A stretch of 64,000 nucleotides of DNA from Arcticibacterium luteifluviistationis (GCF_003258705.1 NZ_CP029480.1:5315840-5379839); one strand, 5' to 3'. Counted from the stretch's first letter, positions 17,133-27,297 are shown. Notes: generated from the sequence alone by a model not told the origin. Numbers and translations: made by a program.

Positions 17133-18010
17133 TATCTATTTCGTTACCAAAGCCCTTTGCCCAGGAGCACCTTTTCCAATACCTAAGGCGGTCAAAAAAT
17201 GAAATAACCTTTCGTGTTTTGGATGATAACACTATCATTAAACTATTTGTAATCAACAATACACACCTTTTAAGTAAAATAAGGTTTTCCTCAGAAGCTA
17301 TAAACATCAGCTTTATCAATCAGAAGCCCTCAGCTGCTCAAACGTTAGAAATAGAACACTATGTAATTTCATGGTTTGACCTAAACACTGACCTTAATTC
17401 TTTCTATGAACAAGTAAAAGATGATGCTATTTTAGGTTCTATTATCAATAATTTTAGTGGATTAAGAATTGTAAGATGTCCTGACCTTTTTGAAGCTCTC
17501 TCATGGAGTATTATTGGACAACAAATAAACCTGCCCTTTGCGTATAGCTGCAAAAAAGCATTGGTTCAAATAGTAGGTGAATCTATAAATATTGAAGGTG
17601 AAATTCATTATGCTTTCCCTACTCCCGATAAGGTTTTAGAACTTTCTGACGAAGACTTCAGAGTGATTAAATTTTCTAGTCAAAAAGTAAAATATATAAG
17701 AATTGTGGCAGAAGCAATAGAAGCTGGTAGCTTATCAAAAGAATCACTGGAGCTATTAGACTTTAAACAGGCAAAGGAAGAGTTACTTAAACTTAAAGGA
17801 ATAGGAAATTGGTCTGCCAATTACACATTAATGCGATGTTTAGGTTATAAAGAAGCTTTCCCTATTGCTGATGTTGGTTTACAAAATGCATTAAAACTTA
17901 TTTTGAAAAAGTCAGAAAAGCCTAGTATTGAAGAAATTTATGAAATGGCAATCCCCTGGAAAGGATGGGAGGCCTATGCCACATTTTATCTGTGGCAAAC
18001 TTTACTTTAG
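17129..18010 (+). CDS. AlkA-type DNA-3-methyladenine glycosylase
   Basis: This 293-residue base-excision repair enzyme belongs to the HhH-GPD superfamily. The N-terminal AlkA_N-like domain covers about residues 1-110, and SWSIIGQQINLPFAYSCKKA begins the catalytic domain. The helix-hairpin-helix LKGIGNWSANYTLMRCLG is followed by the catalytic Asp248 in FPIADVGLQ. No iron-sulphur cluster cysteines follow, as expected for AlkA. It would excise alkylated purines. It is translationally coupled to the upstream dehydratase. No Ada-type regulator is adjacent. Confidence 0.9.
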   Translation: MISISLPKPFAQEHLFQYLRRSKNEITFRVLDDNTIIKLFVINNTHLLSKIRFSSEAINISFINQKPSAAQTLEIEHYVISWFDLNTDLNSFYEQVKDDAILGSIINNFSGLRIVRCPDLFEALSWSIIGQQINLPFAYSCKKALVQIVGESINIEGEIHYAFPTPDKVLELSDEDFRVIKFSSQKVKYIRIVAEAIEAGSLSKESLELLDFKQAKEELLKLKGIGNWSANYTLMRCLGYKEAFPIADVGLQNALKLILKKSEKPSIEEIYEMAIPWKGWEAYATFYLWQTLL

Positions 18011-18285
18011 TCTGATAAAAAAAGAAAATTGTAATTCAAATCATGTACTAATAATCATAAGGTACAGTCTGAATAATGATACCGCCTAATAAGGCCCCTT
18101 CATATAGACAAACCTACAAAACGTCCTAAAAACTTTTTTTTCCTCATAGATTATTGACATTTGTATATAAAATCTAGTGACAATTATTAATATTAATTCC
18201 TTTTTCACTTTTTAATATATTCTATATAGACAACTTCGGACTTGTTATTTAGAACTCAATTTAGTCAACTTAAACATGAAGAGGC

Positions 18286-18864
18286 ATGGATTCATTGCAC
18301 ACAATACTAGCCGACAGCTTTCACTTCCAAAATGAAGAGGTAATTGAAATTATTCGACTATTTAAACCTGTAAATTACCCTAAACACTCTTTTTTGGTAC
18401 AACAAGGAGAAATGTCTGAAAATATTTTCTACATCAATAAGGGCCTAGCTCGTGAGTTTTTCACCTACGATGAAGAGAGGGATGAAGACAATACAATTCA
18501 GTTTATGAAAGAAGGTGAATTCTACTTTGCAAACAACAGCCTATTAGAAATTCAAAAATCGAAGTGTTTCACTCAGGCTTTAGAACCTGTTAAAGCTTTA
18601 GTTTTAAGTAAGGATGTTCTTAAAGAGAATAGCCTAAGGCTACCTTTTATCAATAGGTTAGCTTTCTTAATTTTAAAAGAAACAGTAATTCGTCAAGAAA
18701 AGAGAACGGATATTTACATGAGATTCAGGAAAGGAACTGACCGTTACAGATTATTTCTAGAGTCCTTCCCGAATTTAAACCACAGAATAAGTGACAAATT
18801 TATTGCTTCTTATTTACAGATGAATAGCTCAACTTTAAGTAGAATTAGAAGACAAAAGGCTTAA
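18286..18864 (+). CDS. Crp/Fnr-family transcription regulator
   Basis: This 192-residue protein has a cyclic-nucleotide-binding-type beta-roll at about residues 15-120 (PKHSFLVQQGEMSENIFYINKG) and a C-terminal helix-turn-helix (ISDKFIASYLQMNSSTLSRIRR). There are no cysteines for an Fnr-type cluster and no intact cAMP-binding signature, so the ligand is unknown. Short Crp-like proteins of this kind are numerous in Bacteroidota. The 275-base spacer upstream holds AT-rich sequence without a convincing promoter. The start is supported by AGAGG just upstream. Confidence 0.87.
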   Translation: MDSLHTILADSFHFQNEEVIEIIRLFKPVNYPKHSFLVQQGEMSENIFYINKGLAREFFTYDEERDEDNTIQFMKEGEFYFANNSLLEIQKSKCFTQALEPVKALVLSKDVLKENSLRLPFINRLAFLILKETVIRQEKRTDIYMRFRKGTDRYRLFLESFPNLNHRISDKFIASYLQMNSSTLSRIRRQKA

Positions 18865-18904
18865 GAAACCAAGTCCGTTTCATTCCAAGAAAGGATATTG
18901 ACTA

Positions 18905-19609
18905 TTATTTATTCACTGTACCTTCTTCAAGAACTTTGAGTTCGCTTCTTTGCATAAACTCTTTCATAGTTCGCTCTTTCTCCCAAGCATTTGCCAGCCT
19001 GTTCTGTTTCGTGAAAGGATCCCAATAGATTACATCAATTCCATCAAGATCTGAAGAGGTGAAATCTCGAATTATATCATCCTCTTCTTCTACCATTTTT
19101 TTTGCCCACTTTCTATCTGTAACGCCTAGGGCCATTTTTTTCATACTATCATAATATATAAAAAGTAGAACTGGCTGCCTTTTTTCTGTATCAAACGCCC
19201 AAGGAAGCCATTCTCCATTTTGACTTTGATTCTGATCATAGTTTAACGGAAAGCTAGCCACAATATCGCCCTTATGCTCTGTACCTACATTTCTCACCTT
19301 CAGTACATAGAGAACCAAGTCTTCCTTTGTCCCTTTATTTGCGGCATTACACAAGCCGCCCATATAAAGCTCACTTTTAATATTAGTAATGTTTGTAATT
19401 CTGAAATCTCCATTGACACAAGAGACCTGCACATTACCCACACTAAAGCTCTCTAAAGACTCTCCCGCCTTTTCAGATAGATTCAAGTCTGAGACTTCGC
19501 CTACGAATTCATAATTAGGTACTACCATAGAAACGTCTTGGGAAAAAGAGACGCCTGTAGCCATACAAAACATGGCAGTTATAAATAAATAGTTACTCAC
19601 TATCTTCAT
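18905..19609 (-). CDS. Secreted hypothetical protein
   Basis: This 234-residue protein has a signal peptide (about residues 1-23, cleaved after SFS). The mature part has two cysteines (in VSCVNG and GGLCNA) that could form a disulfide, beta-rich sequence in the middle and an acidic, Lys-rich C-terminal part. I recognise no family. It is convergent with the Crp/Fnr gene, and no partner gene is evident. Confidence 0.6.
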   Translation of the reverse strand: MKIVSNYLFITAMFCMATGVSFSQDVSMVVPNYEFVGEVSDLNLSEKAGESLESFSVGNVQVSCVNGDFRITNITNIKSELYMGGLCNAANKGTKEDLVLYVLKVRNVGTEHKGDIVASFPLNYDQNQSQNGEWLPWAFDTEKRQPVLLFIYYDSMKKMALGVTDRKWAKKMVEEEDDIIRDFTSSDLDGIDVIYWDPFTKQNRLANAWEKERTMKEFMQRSELKVLEEGTVNK

Positions 19610-19840
19610 CGATTATAGAAATTAGATTCAAAAGGAACCAACTAAGGCTCTTATTATAAATTTAATTTTACAATAACCATACCGATAATGCTATAGACAT
19701 GGAGCCTACTAAATGTTTTATCAAAAAGTAGTATTCTTAAAGCATCGCTAAAAAAAAAATCGTGTGCATACTATAAGGCTGTTATAAACGCTACTTCTCT
19801 CCAAACTTATTCAGCGGTGCATTTCAAGACGCTTAAATAA

Positions 19841-20533
19841 TTAATCTTTTGATAGCTTTTTTATTGAATGATGCGTCACTTTCCTAAATTCCACCTCTGA
19901 GCCTTCTGATTGCAATGCAAAACTCCCGCTAGTGGCAGTAGCATTAAATCCGTGATTAACCAGTTTACCGTTAAGCCAAACTTTAACCTCGTCTTTATAA
20001 CATTCTATTTGCATCTTATTCCACTCTCCAAGCTCGTTTTCCATATTACCAGTTAGATTTGGAATTCTTCTATTTTTCTTACCATCTACCCCCCAATGTT
20101 CTTTTGGCCCTCTTCTAGCCTCCATATTTGGAACTTCAATATTCTCACCAATGCACCAGAAATCGCCCGCATTTTTATGCTTAAGCTGTACCTCCACCGA
20201 CTGCGGAAACATGGCATAAAGCCTGCGAGGTTTTGATACATGTACTAAAGCTCCGCAATTTCCGGGCTCTCCCACAAACCTATATTCTAACTCCATTCTA
20301 TAATTACTAAAAGAAGCATCCGTAATCAAATGTCCACCAGGGCTACCTAAAGTCACAAAATTCCCATTCCTTATTATAAAAGGATTTCGGGCGTCTTTGT
20401 CTTTATCCATAGCCGGAACATCAATATGCCATCCATTAAGAGAAGTACCGTCAAAGAGCGATACTGCTCTTTTGGAGGTGGTACAAGATGACAAAAATAG
20501 TAATGAGAGAAAAGTTAGATTGATATATTTCAT
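19841..20533 (-). CDS. DUF1080 (3-keto-disaccharide hydrolase-type) lipoprotein
   Basis: This 230-residue protein has a lipoprotein signal (LFLSSC, Cys17). The DUF1080 concanavalin-like fold covers about residues 24-222, with the family phrases LFDGTSLNGWHI, GGHLITDASFSNYRMELEYRF and KVWLNGKLVNHGFNAT. Members act on 3-keto-glucosides or are annotated as glycoside-hydrolase-like. Catalysis here is inferred from the family. It probably works in the periplasm or on the cell surface. A -7-like TATATTTG lies on the minus strand at 20552-20559. Confidence 0.88.
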   Translation of the reverse strand: MKYINLTFLSLLFLSSCTTSKRAVSLFDGTSLNGWHIDVPAMDKDKDARNPFIIRNGNFVTLGSPGGHLITDASFSNYRMELEYRFVGEPGNCGALVHVSKPRRLYAMFPQSVEVQLKHKNAGDFWCIGENIEVPNMEARRGPKEHWGVDGKKNRRIPNLTGNMENELGEWNKMQIECYKDEVKVWLNGKLVNHGFNATATSGSFALQSEGSEVEFRKVTHHSIKKLSKD

Positions 20534-20651
20534 GTGATAGGGTTATTATCTCAAATATACACTTGTAAATGCTTTTACTATAATTTTTGAACCTCTCAAA
20601 CCATGGATTAGCCGATTATCACCAAAAAAGAAAAATAAAGCACCCAGTATC

Positions 20652-20682
20652 TTGCATAACAAAGTACCTTCCATTATGTTTG
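20652..20682 (+). promoter_or_regulatory. Promoter of the padR-like operon
   Basis: TTG (20652-20654), 20 bases and TATGTTTG (20675-20682) are a near-ideal Bacteroidota promoter, with about 78 bases to the ATG. Confidence 0.65.
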
Positions 20683-20760
20683 TACCACAATTATGAAAAA
20701 GCTAAATACAATTCTAAGGAGTGAGGCTGTTAAGCTTCACTCTTTTAAAATCAAAAACGA

Positions 20761-21093
20761 ATGAAAATAGAAAATGCCAAAGTGCAGATGCGGAAAGGTA
20801 TTTTAGAATACTGCATTCTGCATATTATTTCACGAGGAGAGGTTTACGCTTCTGAAATATTAGATGAACTCATTGAAGCCAAAATGATGGTAGTGGAAGG
20901 TACGTTATACCCCCTACTTACTAGATTAAAAAATGCTGGTTTACTAGAGTATAAATGGGTAGAGTCTGTTTCTGGACCACCAAGAAAATACTACATACTA
21001 ACCGATGCAGGAACGGATTCCCTAAAAGCATTGGAAGGAACATGGCAAGGCCTTTCGGCATCTGTTAAAACTATCACATCAAAGAAGAATTAA
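20761..21093 (+). CDS. PadR-family transcription regulator
   Basis: This 110-residue protein is essentially the PadR winged helix: RKGILEYCILHIISRGEVYASEI, then VEGTLYPLLTRLKNAGLLEYKW and PPRKYYILTDAG. In Bacteroidota such short PadR proteins precede PspC-domain membrane proteins, as here with a 31-base gap. It probably autoregulates the operon. The inducer is unknown. Confidence 0.92.
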   Translation: MKIENAKVQMRKGILEYCILHIISRGEVYASEILDELIEAKMMVVEGTLYPLLTRLKNAGLLEYKWVESVSGPPRKYYILTDAGTDSLKALEGTWQGLSASVKTITSKKN

Positions 21094-21124
21094 GCACCAT
21101 TTACTGGTTATCAATTAATTGGTT

Positions 21125-23551
21125 ATGAAAAAAACAATACAAATAAATATAGCAGGAGTGGTCTTCAACATTGAAGAAGAAGCCTATCAAACCCTGAGCA
21201 ACTACCTAAGCTCTATTCAAAGTTACTTTTCAAACTATGAAAGTAGTGAGGAAATAGTTGCCGACATAGAAGCCCGAATTGCAGAAAAATTCATTGGCAA
21301 AAACAAAACAGACGAACTTCCAGTCATTGGCACAGAAGATGTAAACCGAGTAATGGCAAGCATGGGTACCGTGGCCGATTTCCAAGCTATTGAGGAAGAA
21401 GAAGCAGAGACTTTTGCTCAAGAAGCCCCAAAAAGCACAGAGACTAAAGAAGAAAAAACCAAGTCTCCTAAAAGACTTTACCGAGACAATAAGAGAAAAG
21501 CTCTTGCTGGAGTTTTATCTGGTCTTGCAAATCACTTTAATGTAGATGTAGTTTGGTTTAGAGTAATTTTCTTGGTGGCGGCTCTAGGCTTAATAGAGTC
21601 TGGCGTTGGTGGAATCTTTGTTCTCGCATACATAATCTGCTGGATAGCTATTCCCGCTAGCGATGAGCTAAAAGAACAAGAAAACATTAAGAAGTTTTAT
21701 AGAAATGGAGACAAAAAAGTAGTAGCTGGTGTAGCCAGTGGACTAGCCTCTTACTTCGGACTAGATGTAGCTGTTATCCGAATTATTTTTGTGGTTGGAA
21801 TTGTATTCTTTGGAGTTGGTTTAATTGCATACTTAGTCCTCTGGGTAGCCTCTCCTATTGCTGAAAGCCTTACACAAAAAATGGAAATGAAAGGTCAGGC
21901 CGTTACCATTGAAAACATTGACAGCAATATTAAACAAAAATTGAGCGACAAGTCTTCTGGAATCACTCCACGAAACGAAAGCCCTTTTGCTACCATCCTA
22001 TTACTACCATTCAGAATTTTAGGAAAACTTTTCCAGGGTTTAGGTCACTTACTTTCTAAGCTTGGCCCTGTATTTAGAGTGTTGATGGGCATTTTTCTTG
22101 CCGTTATGGGATTAAGCTTAACCGTAGGTTCCATAGTAGGTACAGCTGCATTCTTTGGATTAATGAGCGACCACAGCTGGTTTCAAAGCAGTAACGACAT
22201 TGGTCTTTTCACTAGAGACCTTGACCCATCTGCAGGAATATTCCTTTTCTTAGCCACAGCATTACCAGCCATTGGCGTTCTTATTTCTGGTATATTTTTG
22301 ATATCAAACAACAGAATAGGAAACCGTAACTTTTGGCTAACGGGTTTAGGATTATGGGTTTTAGGAATAGTAGGTTTGGCCGTTTATGGCGGTAAGTATT
22401 CTATGAATTATGCAAAGAATGCTTCTGTTACACAGAAAGAGAGCTACACTTTTGCTAGTGATGTGATTTACTTAGACATTAATGACAATTACGGAGAAGA
22501 TGACTTCGACTTTAATAGTCAGGTTAGAATTTTAGAGTCTTATGACAATCAAGTGACCTTAGAAAAAAGATACTCTGCATCTGGAAGTACACGTAGCGTG
22601 GCCAAAACGAATGCCGAGAAACTAATTTATAACGTTAGCCAAAAAGACTCACTTCTTATTTTTGACGAAAGGGCTAGACTAAACCCAGAAACAGGCTTTA
22701 GAAACCAAAAGGTACACATTGACCTTAAGATACCTGTAGGTCAAAAAATACATATCAGCAATGCCTTTGCCCGTAACTTACTGTCAGACAGCTGGTCTTT
22801 AAAATCTAAATACGGACTTCGTTCAGATGATTTTGACGCCCTAATCTTTACCCTTAACAGTAATGGGAAATTAGAGTGCGAAGGTTGTGAAATATTGGAC
22901 GATGACGCCAAAGAAGCGGTTAACAGACGTGACCATTATAATTTCAATAATGACGACGAAGACTTTGATAGATTACGAGGTGAGAATACCAGAGTTTATG
23001 ACTTTAAAGACTTTGATGGCATTGAGGTAGGTGGTGAGTTTAGAATATTAATTCGTCAAGGTGATGAGTACGGCATAGAATTTATGGCGGAAAGAGAAAG
23101 AGATATCGATGACTTAAATGTAAGACTTGATGGCACAGAGCTTGACATTGATTTTGAAGATAGGTTTTTTGAAAACAGAGGAAAAATAGTTGCTTATATC
23201 ACCATGCCAACCCTAGAGTCTTTGGATATATCTGGGGCTTCTAAAATAAAAGTTTTGTCTTTTGAAAACATAAATGAGATGGACATTGATATCTCTGGTG
23301 CATCAAATGCCAAACTAGACATAGAAGCTAAGAAGTTAAGAGTAGATGGCTCTGGTGCTTCTCATATGGAAATCAGAGGCCGTGTAGATGAAATTGACAT
23401 GGACCTTTCAGGAGCAAGTCGATTTGAAGCCAAAAGAGCAGAAGTAGGCAGAGCATATGTAGATGCCTCTGGAGCCAGTCATGCCGACTTTGGCAAAGTT
23501 GACCAACTTCGTTCTAATACCAGCGGAGCTAGTAGGGTTAGCAGAGACTAA
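21125..23551 (+). CDS. PspC-domain and DUF2807-type (auto-transporter adhesin-like) membrane protein
   Basis: This 808-residue protein takes ATG 21125 as its start, in preference to a TTG two codons upstream. It begins with a short soluble region (about 1-110). Two PspC domains follow (RLYRDNKRKALAGVLSGLANHF near 120 and FYRNGDKKVVAGVASGLASYFG near 195), each with a hydrophobic segment. Further membrane helices lie at about 320-430. A C-terminal part (about 625-808) has repeating short strands (DISGASNAKL, DGSGASHMEI, DLSGASRFEA) forming a DUF2807-like right-handed beta-helix outside the membrane. Its likely role is envelope-stress sensing, by analogy with PspC. Operon with PadR. Confidence 0.88.
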   Translation: MKKTIQINIAGVVFNIEEEAYQTLSNYLSSIQSYFSNYESSEEIVADIEARIAEKFIGKNKTDELPVIGTEDVNRVMASMGTVADFQAIEEEEAETFAQEAPKSTETKEEKTKSPKRLYRDNKRKALAGVLSGLANHFNVDVVWFRVIFLVAALGLIESGVGGIFVLAYIICWIAIPASDELKEQENIKKFYRNGDKKVVAGVASGLASYFGLDVAVIRIIFVVGIVFFGVGLIAYLVLWVASPIAESLTQKMEMKGQAVTIENIDSNIKQKLSDKSSGITPRNESPFATILLLPFRILGKLFQGLGHLLSKLGPVFRVLMGIFLAVMGLSLTVGSIVGTAAFFGLMSDHSWFQSSNDIGLFTRDLDPSAGIFLFLATALPAIGVLISGIFLISNNRIGNRNFWLTGLGLWVLGIVGLAVYGGKYSMNYAKNASVTQKESYTFASDVIYLDINDNYGEDDFDFNSQVRILESYDNQVTLEKRYSASGSTRSVAKTNAEKLIYNVSQKDSLLIFDERARLNPETGFRNQKVHIDLKIPVGQKIHISNAFARNLLSDSWSLKSKYGLRSDDFDALIFTLNSNGKLECEGCEILDDDAKEAVNRRDHYNFNNDDEDFDRLRGENTRVYDFKDFDGIEVGGEFRILIRQGDEYGIEFMAERERDIDDLNVRLDGTELDIDFEDRFFENRGKIVAYITMPTLESLDISGASKIKVLSFENINEMDIDISGASNAKLDIEAKKLRVDGSGASHMEIRGRVDEIDMDLSGASRFEAKRAEVGRAYVDASGASHADFGKVDQLRSNTSGASRVSRD

Positions 23552-23607
23552 AATATAGAGTTGCTTTAACAGAAAAGTGCTAATTTCAGGTCTTAAAGAT
23601 TCTGAGA

Positions 23608-24207
23608 TTGGCACTTTTTACGTTTCCGGTACTTGTAGTTTCCTTTGGATGGTTAGGCTATGGGCTTTTACACAGCCTGCTAGCTAGCTCTGCTATGAAA
23701 AACCTAGTGGAAACACATCTCCCTTTTCTCTTTAAGAGGTACAGACTTCTCTATGTTATTTTTGCCGTACTAATTCCTCTTCCATTATTATTCTTCCAGC
23801 TAACTTCTAAAAGCCCTGAAATATGGACTAACTATAGAGAAATAAGATTAGCAGGTGGTGTTTTGGCTGGGATGGGACTCGCGACACTACGAAAAGCACT
23901 TTCGCACTATGACCTAAAGCTTTTTCTTGGTTTAAAATCAGATTCTGGAGAAGAAGAGCCCTTCAAGACAAACGGCCTTCTTGCCAAAATGAGGCATCCA
24001 ATGTATACGGCTACATTAATGATTTTTTGGGGCTGGTTTCTTTTTAGTAATACCTATCAAAACCTAGTTTTCTGTACCGCAAATACGCTTTACATACTAA
24101 TTGGTATATACTGGGAAGAGAAAAAACTGGTAAACCTTTACGGTCAAAAATACGAGGACTACAAAAAGAAAACGCCAATGCTGATTCCTAAATTCAGAAA
24201 AGGTTAA
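23608..24207 (+). CDS. Isoprenylcysteine carboxyl methyltransferase-like membrane protein
   Basis: This 199-residue membrane protein has about five hydrophobic segments. The C-terminal signature RHPMYTATLMIFWG and the closing EEKKLVNLYGQKYEDYKKKTPML are those of the ICMT/PEMT/NnrU group of membrane methyltransferases. The substrate is unknown. The only in-frame start before the first membrane helix is the TTG at 23608; the next ATG would remove that helix. The stop overlaps the convergent BatA-like gene by four bases. Confidence 0.78.
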   Translation: MALFTFPVLVVSFGWLGYGLLHSLLASSAMKNLVETHLPFLFKRYRLLYVIFAVLIPLPLLFFQLTSKSPEIWTNYREIRLAGGVLAGMGLATLRKALSHYDLKLFLGLKSDSGEEEPFKTNGLLAKMRHPMYTATLMIFWGWFLFSNTYQNLVFCTANTLYILIGIYWEEKKLVNLYGQKYEDYKKKTPMLIPKFRKG

Positions 24208-26282
24208 CCCTTCATAAAACGAACTAGCAGTACCTCAATCAATAAAAAAGCAAGAGCAGCATATAAGAAGTATTTCCATAGCTGAACGCCAAAGTTTTGT
24301 TCAGCAAAAGTGCTGATAAAATCGCCATCTTTAATATTGTCAAAAACAGTAATGTTTGATTGATTCTCAAAAATAGTCCTTAATTCATCTGGTGTATAGT
24401 TACCCATTCTTGATTCTTTTGAGTCATGGTTTAAGCCAAGAATAGAGTGCTTTACTCCATCCACTTGCAACTCATAAAAGCCTGACTCTAGTTCTTGACT
24501 TTCTGATAAGTCAACAGAAGAAGGTAATTCTAACAACAATTTATTACCACGTACTTGCTGAATTGGCAAAATCTCAAAGTCACCCTTTTTAAGACTGTAA
24601 ACGGCATTTTTAGGTGCATCAGCAAATGGAATCACTAAAGTACCCGCATTGAAATTATATGCCAACTGCTGTGGTTTGATACTTAATGCCGCCACCTTAA
24701 ATAGCGTAGGAACAAATAATGCATGCTCTGCAAAATTGCCATAAGTCATGCTTAATGGCGAAGCCAAAAGGTATAATGAACCATTTCCGAAATCAGTTTT
24801 CCCTAAAAACGCCTTCCCACTTTTTAAACTTAGCAGCTTATCACCTAAACCCGTCCAGGCAATGGTAGCTTGTGCCTTTGGCAAATTCACTACCGCCGAC
24901 GTTATAGATTGTTCAAACACGTCAGCAAAGAAGGGTTCGTTTTTATCTGGAACTTCTAATTCTATTTGTCTACTAACAGAAACCGAATCTCTTACAGCAG
25001 TCAGTGTATTTAAACCTAAAGAAGAAACCAGTTCTTGATAAGTCAATAAATCAGGATTTTCTCCTGGTATTAAAAACAAGCTTCCACCCTCTTTTACAAA
25101 ATCTATAAGCGAGCTTTTAAGGTTCTCCCCTATTTTATTTAAACCTTCTACTACCACTAAATCCGCTCCACCTACTTTGGCTAAATTGACATTGCGAATG
25201 TTATATTGCTCAAAATTAAAAAGGCTGTCGTCATCATATAACTTAGCAATATAATCTGACGCTGACTTTTGCTCAAATAGGTGCAAAATATTGATAGCCG
25301 GAGACACATCCACCACAAAATACTGCTCGTTATCAAATGTGATAGGCTGGTCGTCAAAACTCACCGAACCCATGTGCTGTCCTTTGCTTCTAACGGTAAA
25401 GTTAAAACTAGCCGTAGCATAACTTTCAGGACTTACAGAAACCGAAGAAGTAGAAGTTTGCACTCCATCTATCATCAGTTTGATAGGCATTTTTTCAATA
25501 GCCTCATTTCCAGAATTAAACACTTTTACATTTAATAAGGAATTCTGCATTTCTCTAATAAATGGCGATGAAAGCCATACAGAATCTACAAAAACGTTCT
25601 TTGAGACTTCTCCTTGAACAGGTACTAAATAAACCTGATTGGTACTGTCTGTCTCTAGATTCAACAAATCACCTACCGTGCTCTTTTGAAAATCTGAAAA
25701 CCAGAAAAAGTTATTTCCTTCTTTAGAGGCTTCTTTCTCCGCCATTCTTACCTGTCTCTTATAAACAGAAGAAAGGTTTCTGGCCTCTGGCGAAAATCTA
25801 ACACCTGTAAGTCGGTCTCTTACTTTGGTAGCACTATTGGCAAACTGGTCTTCGCCTGAAAAGTCATTAGTAGTAAGCTGAATGTTTTGCTGATTTTTAA
25901 ACAATGCCAGCAACTCATCTACTTTCACTACAGCCAAATCAATAAACCGCTTATTGTCCGTAGTATTTTGCATACTTAACGAATTATCTAAGTAAAGGCT
26001 ATTGATGCCTTTGGCAGTACTGTTAGCACTTAAACCGTTTTGTGCAGGAAAAAATGGTTGGGCAAAAGCCAAAACCAAAGCCGCTAAAAAGAGCATTCTG
26101 GCTGCCATAATGAGCCATTGCTTTAACTTTCTGAAAGAAGAAGTTTCTGTTTCTACTTTCTTTAGAAAAGCCACATTAGTAAAATACACTTTCTTGGTTC
26201 TACGGAAATTAAACAGGTGAATAATCACCGGCACCGCTAGCACCAACAAACCCCATAAAAGCCCTGGATTCAAAAACTGCAT
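24204..26282 (-). CDS. BatA-domain membrane protein (aerotolerance-type)
   Basis: This 692-residue protein has an N-terminal BatA domain (about 1-80) with two helices (LLWGLLVLAVPVIIHLFNF and the LAALVLAFAQPFF region). A long extracytoplasmic part includes a vWA-like segment (INSLYLDNSLSMQN, with a DxSxS-like metal site) and a glutamine-amidotransferase-like domain (about 330-420, VVVEGL...FVKEGGSLFLIPGENP). A C-terminal helix (residues about 668-688) closes it. The family occurs beside MoxR/Bat operons but here sits with a glycosyltransferase only. Its molecular role is not established. Confidence 0.85.
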   Translation of the reverse strand: MQFLNPGLLWGLLVLAVPVIIHLFNFRRTKKVYFTNVAFLKKVETETSSFRKLKQWLIMAARMLFLAALVLAFAQPFFPAQNGLSANSTAKGINSLYLDNSLSMQNTTDNKRFIDLAVVKVDELLALFKNQQNIQLTTNDFSGEDQFANSATKVRDRLTGVRFSPEARNLSSVYKRQVRMAEKEASKEGNNFFWFSDFQKSTVGDLLNLETDSTNQVYLVPVQGEVSKNVFVDSVWLSSPFIREMQNSLLNVKVFNSGNEAIEKMPIKLMIDGVQTSTSSVSVSPESYATASFNFTVRSKGQHMGSVSFDDQPITFDNEQYFVVDVSPAINILHLFEQKSASDYIAKLYDDDSLFNFEQYNIRNVNLAKVGGADLVVVEGLNKIGENLKSSLIDFVKEGGSLFLIPGENPDLLTYQELVSSLGLNTLTAVRDSVSVSRQIELEVPDKNEPFFADVFEQSITSAVVNLPKAQATIAWTGLGDKLLSLKSGKAFLGKTDFGNGSLYLLASPLSMTYGNFAEHALFVPTLFKVAALSIKPQQLAYNFNAGTLVIPFADAPKNAVYSLKKGDFEILPIQQVRGNKLLLELPSSVDLSESQELESGFYELQVDGVKHSILGLNHDSKESRMGNYTPDELRTIFENQSNITVFDNIKDGDFISTFAEQNFGVQLWKYFLYAALAFLLIEVLLVRFMKG

Positions 26283-26296
26283 ATACTATTGTAGGT

Positions 26297-27034
26297 TTAG
26301 TTCTTTTTCATGTAGTCGCCACGAGAGAAATATTTCTCAATAAAACAGTACATCAAAATGAAAAAATAACGGCTACCCATTTCTTTTATTTTCAATTTTG
26401 ACTCGCCATACTTTCTATTTGTCCAGCTGTTTGGCACCACGGCATAAGAATAACCTCTTACCATAGCTTTGAGTGGCAACTCAATAGTCAGATTAAAATG
26501 AGGCGACATAAATGGCTTCAGACCATCCATAGTTTCTCTTTTATAGAGCTTAAAGGCATTTGTGGTGTCGTTATAGTCAATTCTCATCAACATTTTCACA
26601 ATAAAATTGGCCACCCTATTGATTACTCTCTTATGCTTTGGATAGTCTATCACTTTACCGCCTTTTATCCATCTGCTACCAAAAACGCAGTCAACATCTT
26701 TCAACTGCATGGTTCTGTAATACTTCACTAAATCTTCTGGGTCGTCTGACATATCAGCCATAAAAACAGCTACGCAATCCCCAGAAAAACGTTCTAAACC
26801 ATATCTTACAGCATATCCAAAACCATTAGGACCCTCATTGGTCTCAAAAACCAGTGTAGGTATTTCTTTTTGAAGTTCTGTTAAAACTTCAATGGTATTA
26901 TCCTTAGAGTTATCATTGGTCACCCATATTTCATGGTCAATCTGATGCTTTGATAAAGAACCGTATAAAGACCTTAGGGTTTCAGGAATAGATTCCGCCT
27001 CATTATAGGCAGGAATTACAACGCTTAATTTCAT
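26297..27034 (-). CDS. Glycosyltransferase family 2 (dolichyl/polyprenyl-phosphate sugar synthase-like)
   Basis: This 245-residue cytoplasmic GT-A enzyme starts with VVIPAYNEAESI. It has WVTNDNSKDNT, the acidic metal/nucleotide motif MADMSDDP and the FGSRW motif typical of DPM1-like synthases. There is no C-terminal membrane domain, so it resembles the short soluble DPM1/PpgS form that transfers a sugar to a polyprenyl phosphate. It lies 14 bases upstream of the BatA-like gene and is probably cotranscribed with it. Confidence 0.87.
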   Translation of the reverse strand: MKLSVVIPAYNEAESIPETLRSLYGSLSKHQIDHEIWVTNDNSKDNTIEVLTELQKEIPTLVFETNEGPNGFGYAVRYGLERFSGDCVAVFMADMSDDPEDLVKYYRTMQLKDVDCVFGSRWIKGGKVIDYPKHKRVINRVANFIVKMLMRIDYNDTTNAFKLYKRETMDGLKPFMSPHFNLTIELPLKAMVRGYSYAVVPNSWTNRKYGESKLKIKEMGSRYFFILMYCFIEKYFSRGDYMKKN

Positions 27035-27297
27035 CTAGCAAAAATGCTTAGAAAAGCTGATTATGACAATTTAGTTTCAGAGTTTTGGAGGCAGTAATTC
27101 AAAACTCTTTATTTTTAGACAAAGCAGAAACTTATTTTTTTTATTTATCAGCTTTAGAAAGCAACATATCAATACCTAAACTACTATAAACTAGCAAGTT
27201 GAAACTTTATTAAAAATAAATCAATATTTACTGTCCAAAAAAAGCATCTGACCTCGTCTTAGAACCGAAAGATGTTTAACAAAAAAATATAACAATC

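Noticed and set aside
21119..21124. TTG start two codons before the PspC gene ATG
   Set aside because: The ATG at 21125 gives the usual short basic start and needs no rare start codon.
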